Notes under the pieces: generated by a model
Told to the model about the DNA's origin: nothing
What the model saw: only the letters and a program-made list of their open reading frames with translations
The model's database searches: none
NCBI GenBank assembly: GCA_041666155.1
Contig: JBAYHM010000218.1
Location: 1-7,827 of the forward strand
DNA length: 7,827 nt
Reading direction: 5' to 3'
Source of the DNA: SZUA-426 sp041666155
GTDB taxonomy: Bacteria; Spirochaetota; Spirochaetia; Treponematales; Breznakiellaceae
In this document: in pieces, positions 1 to 5,372 of the stretch
Position numbering within the stretch: the first letter of the stretch is position 1
How the letters are laid out: the number at the start of each line of letters is the position of its first letter
Translations under genes and position numbers: made by a program

Positions 1-80
1 AGTTGTTCACGCACAAGGGCGCTTAAGCGCTGCGTTTTGGTCGCCAACCGAACTTGTGGAATGCTATCGTTCTTCACCAT
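1..80 (-). CDS. Start of an unidentified gene, cut by the left window edge
   Basis: An open frame starts at an ATG 39 bases after the aldolase stop codon and stays open for 26 codons to the window edge. It has a plausible ribosome binding site (AGGAAG, 5 bases before the ATG). The visible peptide begins MVKNDSIPQV, is rich in basic and polar residues, and ends in a stretch reading LSALVREQL. That stretch loosely recalls the first helix of GntR-type regulators, where xVxEQLxxxI patterns are common, but 26 residues are too few to assign a family. The strand, short spacing and ribosome binding site suggest it is the next gene of the same operon. A regulator, kinase or dehydrogenase of the pathway would all be reasonable. 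No function is claimed. Confidence 0.55.
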   Translation of the reverse strand, partial: MVKNDSIPQVRLATKTQRLSALVREQ

Positions 81-85
81 GGGAT

Positions 86-91
86 CTTCCT
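86..91 (-). promoter_or_regulatory. Ribosome binding site of the left-edge gene
   Basis: AGGAAG on the minus strand lies 5 bases before the ATG at 80 (7 bases if only AGGA is counted). It is the main support for calling the short open frame at the left edge a gene start. No convincing terminator hairpin lies between it and the aldolase stop at 120. Confidence 0.5.
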
Positions 92-119
92 ACCTACCGA
101 GACACTCAGTTTATTCGAA

Positions 120-737
120 TCATAAAATATTATTTCTTTTTGAGAGTTTTGTAAACAATGCGATCTGAGCCGTTTCTTCTACCAACTCCGCGGTATGTTC
201 GGCTTCCAAAATGCTGTCTCCTACGGCGACAATCCCATGCCCTCTCAGGATAAATGCGGGCAGGTTCGGGTTTGCCTTGAACAAGGCCGCCAACTTGTCA
301 AGCTCTTCTTTGGGTACCACCGCGGCTTGGACATTAACGACGGGTATTTCATCACAGCCGAATTTCAGCTTGGAATGATGGGTAACGCAAGGCAGGGAAT
401 CATGGTCATCAGCCCATACGATGGACCAGGGCGAATGGCTATGCATAACGCCCTTCAGGTCGGGAAGAATGGAATATAAAAACCCGTGCAGTAGAAATTC
501 CCGCGTGGGCTTACCTGTCTCACCCTCCTTAAGCTTTCCGTCAAAATCGGTAATTACCCAACCGGCGCCGTTTTCGTCGCAATCCGCGAAAGATCCGCCG
601 CTCGCTTTGACGATCATATACGGAGAGCCCGGTATCCGAGCGCTTAGATTTCCGCCGCTGCCGGTTTGCAGTCCGCGAGTATACGCTCTTTTTGCCGCAA
701 GGCTTAACTCCGCCATCAATTCTTTGTTGTCAGTCAT
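120..737 (-). CDS. Class II aldolase/adducin-family protein (sugar-phosphate aldolase or decarboxylase)
   Basis: A 205-residue zinc-dependent class II aldolase of the FucA/AraD/MtnB/OtnC superfamily, at the usual length of about 200 to 220. Visible motifs are the phosphate-binding loop TGSGGNLSAR (residues 25-34), a PTREFLLHG segment whose Glu80 matches the catalytic acid region, the zinc ligands His99 and His101 in MHSHSP, and the third zinc ligand His167 in LRGHGIVAVG. Family members cleave ketose 1-phosphates to DHAP and an aldehyde, epimerise pentulose phosphates, dehydrate, or (OtnC) decarboxylate 3-oxo-tetronate 4-phosphate. The substrate is not readable from these motifs. The gene begins 5 bases after the TIM-like gene. 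In this context a tetrulose 1-phosphate aldolase giving DHAP and glycolaldehyde, or a decarboxylase of a related oxo acid, is plausible. The ATG at 737 is chosen because AAGGG and AAAGG lie just before it. A TTG 12 codons upstream would overlap the TIM-like gene. Confidence 0.9.
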   Translation of the reverse strand: MTDNKELMAELSLAAKRAYTRGLQTGSGGNLSARIPGSPYMIVKASGGSFADCDENGAGWVITDFDGKLKEGETGKPTREFLLHGFLYSILPDLKGVMHSHSPWSIVWADDHDSLPCVTHHSKLKFGCDEIPVVNVQAAVVPKEELDKLAALFKANPNLPAFILRGHGIVAVGDSILEAEHTAELVEETAQIALFTKLSKRNNIL

Positions 738-742
738 ACCCT

Positions 743-1537
743 TCAAACCTTTGCCAATATTTTCGTCTTCCAAAGAGGAAGCACCTGGTCGATGATTTTC
801 GTGAAGGCCTCGGCTTCCCAGGCAGCGCGGCCGATGAATAAGCCGTCGATCGCTTCCTGAACGATCAGAGAACTCGAGTTTTCGTAATTGACGCTTCCAC
901 CGTATAGGACCGGGATCGTATCGGCGCGATCACCGAAAGTTTTTTTCAACGTTTGTTTGATTACCTTATGCATCGCGTTGGCGTATTCGGGAGAAGCCGG
1001 AATTCCGGTAGCCCCAATCGCCCATGCGGGCTCATAGGCGATCCACACCTTATCCAATTGATCCGGAGGGAATTTTAACAATCCGATCTTGAGTTGAGTA
1101 GCGAGCGTTTCCTCACTGAGACCGGCATCTTTCTGTTCACCTGTCTCGCCGACGCACAACAACGCGGTAAAGCCATGCGCGCACGCCGACAATACTTTTT
1201 TGTTAACACCGTAATCGGTCTCACCTAATAATTGCCTGCGCTCAGAATGCCCCACCTCAATGATATCAAGGTGTAGCTCCTTGAGCATTAAAGGCGATAT
1301 TTCCCCGGTGAATGGGCCTTGCGACTCCCAATGCATATTCTGCGCGCCGAGTTTAATGCTATCTTGAGACACTGACTTCGTCGCGCTTTCAAGAGCGGTA
1401 TATGAAGGAATAACGAATAGGCACATTTCGCTGCGCGGAACGCCTTTCGTTCTTTCCTGTAAATCTCTCAAAAACGATACCGTTTGTTCGATGTTTTTAA
1501 ACATCTTCAAATTAGTACCGATGAATAATTTTTTCAT
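743..1537 (-). CDS. lerI: TIM-family tetrulose-phosphate isomerase (EryH/LerI type, L-erythrulose 1-phosphate isomerase)
   Basis: A 264-residue TIM-barrel isomerase with the full catalytic set: Asn9 and Lys11 (GTNLKM), His97 (GHSERR), Glu169 (AYEPAWAIG) and the phosphate loop YGGSV (212-216). Several segments differ from glycolytic TPI and match the Brucella EryH / mycobacterial LerI branch as I remember it. These are GTNLKM instead of GNWKM, GAQNMHW (64-70) instead of GAQNxY, GEISPLMLK (78-86), loop 6 with GIPAS (178-182) instead of GTGKxA, and DGLFIGRAAW (231-240) instead of DGxLVGGAS. That branch converts L-erythrulose 1-phosphate to D-erythrulose 4-phosphate in erythritol and threitol catabolism. 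The gene lies 14 bases after the RpiB-like gene, the usual partner for the next step. A second, ordinary TPI remains the alternative, though a less likely one. The start is the ATG at 1537, with AGAGG 7 bases upstream. Confidence 0.88.
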   Translation of the reverse strand: MKKLFIGTNLKMFKNIEQTVSFLRDLQERTKGVPRSEMCLFVIPSYTALESATKSVSQDSIKLGAQNMHWESQGPFTGEISPLMLKELHLDIIEVGHSERRQLLGETDYGVNKKVLSACAHGFTALLCVGETGEQKDAGLSEETLATQLKIGLLKFPPDQLDKVWIAYEPAWAIGATGIPASPEYANAMHKVIKQTLKKTFGDRADTIPVLYGGSVNYENSSSLIVQEAIDGLFIGRAAWEAEAFTKIIDQVLPLWKTKILAKV

Positions 1538-1544
1538 CTCCAAA

Positions 1545-1549
1545 CCTCT
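1545..1549 (-). promoter_or_regulatory. Ribosome binding site fixing the start of the TIM-like gene
   Basis: AGAGG on the minus strand lies 7 bases before the ATG at 1537, in the 14-base gap after the RpiB stop codon. It favours this ATG over the TTG two codons upstream. Confidence 0.6.
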
Positions 1550-1551
1550 GC

Positions 1552-2016
1552 TTATTTACGATGCAAGGCGTCAATCTCGCGCATGGCATCTACTTTCGGC
1601 TGGGAACTGGTTCCGCTGACATACCGCAACGCGAGCCATTCTTTCAAAATCTTCTTTGCCAATTCAATACCGATGACGCGCGAGCCCATACACAATACGT
1701 TCGCGTTATTTGAAAGGCGGGCGCGTTCAGCGGAAAAACCGTCGTGGCAAACCGCGGCAAATATACCGGGAAACTTATTCGCCGTCATGGCCATACCGAT
1801 TCCCGTACCGCAGATAATTACGCCTTCTTTTGTATAATTACTGTCAATAATCGTCTGGGCTACCAGCCGCGCTATTTTTGGATATACCGTCTGGTCTTCA
1901 CTTGTCATCACGCCGACATCTTCGTAGGAGTACCCCTCCTCAGAAATCAAAGCTTGCAAATTATTCTTAAAATCAACAGCCGCGTTATCGCATCCGATTA
2001 CAATAGTCTTTTTCAC
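1552..2016 (-). CDS. rpiB: RpiB/LacAB-family sugar-phosphate isomerase, probably D-erythrulose 4-phosphate isomerase (DerI/EryI type)
   Basis: A 154-residue RpiB-family isomerase of normal length. It shows the N-terminal strand ending in GCDNAA (8-13), YPKIA (45-49), the catalytic cysteine loop ICGTGIGM (Cys69, 68-75), ANKFPGI (79-85), and NNANVLCMGSRVIG (103-116). In E. coli RpiB the last segment begins with a histidine (RQHN) thought to open the ribose ring. Here that position is Ser102 (RLSNN). As I recall, EryI-type proteins show the same LSNNA sequence. The loss makes sense for D-erythrulose 4-phosphate, whose blocked O4 prevents a furanose ring. The predicted reaction is D-erythrulose 4-phosphate to D-erythrose 4-phosphate. 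Position between the RLP and the LerI-like gene supports this. Ribose-5-phosphate or another aldose phosphate as substrate is the alternative. Translation starts at GTG 2016, with AGGAGG 7 bases upstream. Confidence 0.88.
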   Translation of the reverse strand: MKKTIVIGCDNAAVDFKNNLQALISEEGYSYEDVGVMTSEDQTVYPKIARLVAQTIIDSNYTKEGVIICGTGIGMAMTANKFPGIFAAVCHDGFSAERARLSNNANVLCMGSRVIGIELAKKILKEWLALRYVSGTSSQPKVDAMREIDALHRK

Positions 2017-2023
2017 GTTCAAT

Positions 2024-2029
2024 CCTCCT
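2024..2029 (-). promoter_or_regulatory. AGGAGG ribosome binding site that sets a GTG start for the RpiB-like gene
   Basis: A perfect AGGAGG lies 7 bases before the GTG at 2016 and overlaps the TAG stop codon of the RuBisCO-like gene (2028-2030). An ATG ten codons further upstream (2046) lies inside the RLP gene and before this site, so it is not the start. The overlap suggests translational coupling of the two genes. Confidence 0.75.
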
Positions 2030-3281
2030 AATTGCTTTTTCCCCATAATTCCAGGGCGACCTTCAGTTCCGGTGATTTAGTGGAAGCATCAGAGAGCGTT
2101 TCGTTTTTCATTACCGCCGCGAGGGCATCCATAACAGCCTTCGCGCCAGACGTAGTACCCATGGGGTGACCTTGAATCGCGCCGCCTACACCGATAATGA
2201 TATCTTGGCCAAAATCCTTGATTATGCGCGGCAGAGACGCGGGAGTAACTCCACCGCCTATAGAAGTCATGATAGGGCGAATAGTTCCGAACGGCAGCTT
2301 TTGCTTTTGAACGGTCTGATGGAATTCCAACATACCGGCGGAATTATCTTCTTCGGCATACATGGTCATGACCGAATCGGCACCCGCCAACCTAGGCAAA
2401 ATCCCCAAACCCACCGCGCCGGAAATTCCTTGATTCGGCGCGTTCATAATACCGAAACCGGCGTAATGGCCAAGGAAACAGAGTTTTTCCCCGTATTCTT
2501 CCGTCAGCTCCTTGAACGCATCCAATCCGGTTCCAATGAAATTAACCATCACGGCTTTCCCGCCTTCCGAAATCGCGACTCGCGCGTGTTCGCGCATCCG
2601 CCTCGGAGTATCGGTAATGTTGACGATGTAGACGGGAGCTTTTCCTTTCTCTTCCTTTAATTTACACGCGGCGGCGTGGTAGGCCTTTAAACGCGGAGCA
2701 ACGCCGCTGACCGACGTGTCGCCCAACACTTCATCATCCTTAATCAAATCAACGCCGCCAAGTCCGCTTTGATAAAAAAGTTCCGCTCCCTGTTCCGGAG
2801 AGTGGCCGATACACGGCTTAATCATATTCAAGATGAGCGGACGCCCGTACACGCCGGTAGCGGACCTGAATCCTTCCACGCCCTGTCGCGGACCCTGAAA
2901 AGACTTCAAAGCGGCTTGAGTGAATTCCAAGTCAATAAGTTTGAGCCGTAAAGCCGTGGAAACATCGTTACCGACTAAGGCCGTCAACATCATGGCAAAG
3001 CAATTGCTAAAATTATGCCGAGGGAAAGCGACCCGTAGTATCGCTTTATTATCTTCCGACGTGATCGGGTAAACGGCAAGAACACGGGCCTGCCAATCCT
3101 CAACCATTTCCCGACTAACGCCGGGAAGCGCGATCCAGGTCCCAACGCTCTGGCCTATCGCGAATTGTCCGGCTTTCTTTAAAGCAATGCCGTCCGAAAG
3201 CCCGAAAGCCAAATAGGTAGCGACAACATAATCACCCTCCGCTATAGACGAAGGAAGATCGAAAGGAAGATCGAAGAACAT
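2028..3281 (-). CDS. RuBisCO-like protein (form IV), probable sugar-acid-phosphate decarboxylase of the OiaX/OiaT type
   Basis: A 417-residue member of the RuBisCO large-subunit superfamily. Preserved elements are GTW (47-49), the LTALVGN segment (99-105), Lys155 in MIKP (matches RuBisCO Lys175), the carbamylated lysine and magnesium ligands Lys181, Asp183 and Glu184 in GVDLIKDDE, His272 in GHYAG (matches His294), the SIGGG loop (340-344) and VGGAIQGHP (365-373) for phosphate binding. The mobile loop 6 region (about 298-314) has no GK pair, so the Lys334 equivalent needed for carboxylation is absent. This points to an RLP rather than a CO2-fixing RuBisCO. Known RLPs act as methionine-salvage enolases or isomerases, or as the OiaX decarboxylase and OiaT transcarboxylase/hydrolase of D-apionate breakdown. 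No other methionine-salvage gene is nearby, while isomerases for erythrulose phosphates follow directly. A decarboxylase giving L-erythrulose 1-phosphate is therefore the best inference. The ATG at 3281 has GGGAG 9 bases upstream. Confidence 0.9.
   Translation of the reverse strand: MFFDLPFDLPSSIAEGDYVVATYLAFGLSDGIALKKAGQFAIGQSVGTWIALPGVSREMVEDWQARVLAVYPITSEDNKAILRVAFPRHNFSNCFAMMLTALVGNDVSTALRLKLIDLEFTQAALKSFQGPRQGVEGFRSATGVYGRPLILNMIKPCIGHSPEQGAELFYQSGLGGVDLIKDDEVLGDTSVSGVAPRLKAYHAAACKLKEEKGKAPVYIVNITDTPRRMREHARVAISEGGKAVMVNFIGTGLDAFKELTEEYGEKLCFLGHYAGFGIMNAPNQGISGAVGLGILPRLAGADSVMTMYAEEDNSAGMLEFHQTVQKQKLPFGTIRPIMTSIGGGVTPASLPRIIKDFGQDIIIGVGGAIQGHPMGTTSGAKAVMDALAAVMKNETLSDASTKSPELKVALELWGKSN
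3251..3274 (-). repeat. 12-bp perfect tandem duplication in the 5' end of the RLP gene
   Basis: The plus-strand unit AAGGAAGATCGA occurs at 3251-3262 and again, directly adjacent, at 3263-3274. It keeps the frame and makes the protein repeat FDLP (residues 3-6 and 7-10). The repeat lies at the extreme N-terminus, ahead of the conserved RuBisCO N-terminal domain, so it should be tolerated. Confidence 0.7.
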
Positions 3282-3294
3282 GCAAGCACTCTCC

Positions 3295-4533
3295 CTATGC
3301 TTCTTTATGACGAAGCAGCTCAAGCATCTCGGCAGCCGCGACTCGACTAAATTCCATGCTATTGATGTTCGCGTCAATTTTTACTTTCTTGATTTCTCTT
3401 TTCAGGTTCTTGTTAAGGATATCGATGATCACGGCATCAACCTCAGGGTCGTATAAGGATTCACCGGGCAAAGTATCCGAACGAAATCCGCGAAGCGGTA
3501 ACAAACAAGTTACTGGTCCTTTTGCGGCATTCAATCGTTCAACTACAATTTCAGCCGCCAGCTTAGCTTCCTCAGGAAAAAGCTTTATATGAGCCAGTTT
3601 ATTATTATGTAAGTTGAATTTGCGCTTTCGGTGATCGCCGATCGCTCCGCTAAAAAAATCATCGACATATAAATCGATGAAATCCAAAGCTCCAGGAGCC
3701 ACCAGCATGGGTATCCCCTTCTCAGCGCCGACCCGCAAGCGGTTCGGCGCGCCGGCGGAAAAACCACGATTAAATACATCGGCCGAAGTTATCTCGTGCA
3801 GAGAGATATCCATCGCCGCCGTTATCACGCCATCATTTATTAAATTTTCAAGATATCTTCCGCCGACGCCGGTGGAATGAAAGCACACAATTTCCAATCC
3901 TTCTTTTTCAAGAATCGCCGCGGCCTGAACAACGGAATTATTCGTCACGCCCATGAGAGTCGCGCCAATACGATTTTTCCCATCATTGCGAAGCGCTTTT
4001 CCCGCGTGTTCCACCATTCCGATAACGGCGGCGACAGCGTTTGAAAGGATCGTTTCGGATATCGCGTTCATGCCCGAAACATCGACAATCGACGGTATCA
4101 TCACGATATCTTTTATTCCCGTAAATTGCTCAAAGCGTCGTTCGCCGCAAAGCACGGTCGAGACCATCACCTTCGGTATGCCGAGGGGCAAGGTTTGCAT
4201 AGCCCCAACCGCTACGAAAGTATTTTGCAGACCGCCGGCGGAAATCACGGCATCGATTTTACCCTCGGCGTACAGAGCGGGAAGGAGGGCTTTCGCGCCG
4301 TCGATCATCGTCTGGACCGCCTCGTTCTTCGGCTGCCGGGCAAGTATTTCCGGACTACCGCCGCCCGCCCGACACACTTGTTCCTTGGAAATATCGGAAA
4401 TAAAGTCGTACGCGCCTCGGGTTGAGATATCGATTACCAAAGCCTTGTTTCCGCTATTCTGGATATAGTTTTTGAGGAAGCGGGCTTCTGCTTCTTTCGT
4501 ATCGATGCTGATGATAACCGCGATCGTCTTCAT
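3295..4533 (-). CDS. Tm-1-like ATP-binding domain protein (UPF0261 family)
   Basis: A 412-residue protein that matches the UPF0261/Tm-1-like family along its whole length. Visible segments are SIDTKEAE (9-16), AGGLQNT (99-105), GIPKVMVST (118-126), PSIVDVSGMN (147-156), GVTNNSVVQAA (195-205), FHSTGVGGR (218-226), DISLHEIT (242-249), SAGAPNRL (259-266), VAPGALDF (278-285), FNLHN (306-310), PLRGF (346-350), YDPEVD (361-366) and ANINSMEF (388-395). The family is named after the ATP-binding N-terminal domain of the tomato Tm-1 resistance protein, and I know of no firmly assigned enzymatic role in bacteria. Members often lie beside a TIM-barrel PEP-hydrolase-like partner, which is not seen here. 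Instead it sits between a hydrolase and an RLP that probably needs a phosphorylated substrate, so a kinase or ligase role is possible. The glycine loop usually reading GGSGGT is GGLQNT here. It begins 6 bases after the MBL stop with only a weak purine-rich ribosome site. Confidence 0.9.
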   Translation of the reverse strand: MKTIAVIISIDTKEAEARFLKNYIQNSGNKALVIDISTRGAYDFISDISKEQVCRAGGGSPEILARQPKNEAVQTMIDGAKALLPALYAEGKIDAVISAGGLQNTFVAVGAMQTLPLGIPKVMVSTVLCGERRFEQFTGIKDIVMIPSIVDVSGMNAISETILSNAVAAVIGMVEHAGKALRNDGKNRIGATLMGVTNNSVVQAAAILEKEGLEIVCFHSTGVGGRYLENLINDGVITAAMDISLHEITSADVFNRGFSAGAPNRLRVGAEKGIPMLVAPGALDFIDLYVDDFFSGAIGDHRKRKFNLHNNKLAHIKLFPEEAKLAAEIVVERLNAAKGPVTCLLPLRGFRSDTLPGESLYDPEVDAVIIDILNKNLKREIKKVKIDANINSMEFSRVAAAEMLELLRHKEA

Positions 4534-4539
4534 TTCTTC

Positions 4540-5349
4540 TTAAGCTCCAAAAACGGGTTTTGTCTTTATCCGGTCTTCCAGCTGCTTATCGTGACAGAGC
4601 AAAAGAAAACTCGGGTCCTTCGCTCGCGCTTTCTGGATCTCAATACTCTTCCAGGCTTCAATGATATTGTAGAAACGGCCGGGCGGGGTAATGTTGTATT
4701 TCAATTCCGGCACTTCGTTCAAATTTTCCAACACGAAGATCGAGTCCCCCGCGCAGATATAGCTTCCATCTTTCGTATCGACCTCAACCGACATGTGCCC
4801 CGGTGAATGGCCGAACGTTTCAAAAACCCGTACGCCCGGCATGATGGAAGTTTCTCCGGAAACAGTGATGATCCGATCTTCCAAACCGCGGAAAGGCGCG
4901 GTCAAGCCAAGCTGCGGCGCCTCATAGGATTTATAGTAAAGGGGAATCGGATTTCGCGCGAACTCAAACTCTCTTTGATGAACGTAATATTTGGCTTTTG
5001 TAAACTTTTCCATATAGAACATGTGGTCCCAGTGCAGGTGGGTGAACACCACGGTTCCAATGTCTTCGGGTTTATAGCCAAGCTTTTCAAGTTGCTTATG
5101 GATAGCCAAGTCCGGATCCTGCCAGGATCCGGGATGATGGTATTCATTCGCGCGCTCGGTCCACGACATGCCGGTATCCACAAGAAGCAGCTCATCGCCT
5201 CCTTCAACCAAAAAAGTGAAGACCGGGAGCGGCACCTTTTCTTTTGAGATGTTTTTCATGTACGGCGCGACAGAATGGTGAAAGTGGTACTGCAGCGGAT
5301 AAGTCGGTACATAGCCGGTGTTTATAGGCCTTACGGTCAAGTTGTTCAT
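4540..5349 (-). CDS. Metallo-beta-lactamase-fold hydrolase, lactonase-like
   Basis: A 269-residue MBL-fold protein with an intact binuclear metal site: THLHWDH (His104, His106, Asp108, His109), GHSPGH (His181, or His185 as the metal ligand), Asp202 in CAGDS and His253 in LCHD. Domain order and size match N-acyl-homoserine-lactonase-like members (AiiA/AttM), which hydrolyse lactone rings. No signal peptide is seen, so it should be cytoplasmic. In a sugar-acid operon, opening of an aldonolactone is more likely than quorum quenching. The known D-apiose route uses a lactonase of another family (ApnL), so this could be a replacement. The family is very broad, and other esters or thioesters cannot be excluded. 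The ATG at 5349 has AAGGAG 8 bases upstream. A TTG six codons earlier would place that site inside the gene. The coding sequence contains a 21-base near-perfect palindrome at 5112-5132. Confidence 0.88.
   Translation of the reverse strand: MNNLTVRPINTGYVPTYPLQYHFHHSVAPYMKNISKEKVPLPVFTFLVEGGDELLLVDTGMSWTERANEYHHPGSWQDPDLAIHKQLEKLGYKPEDIGTVVFTHLHWDHMFYMEKFTKAKYYVHQREFEFARNPIPLYYKSYEAPQLGLTAPFRGLEDRIITVSGETSIMPGVRVFETFGHSPGHMSVEVDTKDGSYICAGDSIFVLENLNEVPELKYNITPPGRFYNIIEAWKSIEIQKARAKDPSFLLLCHDKQLEDRIKTKPVFGA
5112..5132. repeat. 21-bp inverted repeat (10-bp arms, 1-base centre) inside the MBL gene
   Basis: CCGGATCCTG at 5112-5121 is followed by one C and then its exact reverse complement CAGGATCCGG at 5123-5132. 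It lies within the MBL-fold coding sequence, over residues 73-79 (PGSWQDP). It may be a product of codon choice, but a perfect 10-bp arm pair is longer than expected by chance at any given place. A role as operator or RNA hairpin is not established. Confidence 0.6.
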
Positions 5350-5357
5350 TTCGATCT

Positions 5358-5363
5358 CTCCTT
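5358..5363 (-). promoter_or_regulatory. AAGGAG ribosome binding site fixing the start of the MBL-fold gene
   Basis: AAGGAG on the minus strand lies 8 bases before the ATG at 5349, within the 23-base gap after the UroD-like gene. It decides against the in-frame TTG at 5367. Confidence 0.7.
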
Positions 5364-5372
5364 CCAAGGTTC

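Noticed and set aside
19..30. 12-bp palindrome GCGCTTAAGCGC near the left edge
   Set aside because: It lies within the first codons of the left-edge gene, is short, and does not extend at either side. It is too weak to call an operator or terminator.
195..795. Plus-strand open frames opposite the aldolase, and similar ones along the window
   Set aside because: All overlap conserved minus-strand genes, show no recognisable domains, and lack convincing ribosome binding sites. They are antisense shadows.
743..1537. Ordinary glycolytic triosephosphate isomerase (tpiA)
   Set aside because: The catalytic residues fit, but the GTNLKM, NMHW, GIPAS and GRAAW segments match the EryH/LerI branch. The neighbours are tetrulose-phosphate-type enzymes rather than glycolytic genes such as gapA, pgk or gpmI.
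2028..3281. A CO2-fixing RuBisCO large subunit
   Set aside because: The loop 6 lysine is missing, no small subunit, phosphoribulokinase or carboxysome gene is present, and the sequence departs from true RuBisCO at several motifs.
3282..3377. A longer RLP reading frame with 32 extra N-terminal residues
   Set aside because: The extension lies inside the end of the Tm-1-like gene and resembles no RuBisCO sequence. The ATG at 3281 has its own ribosome binding site in the gap.
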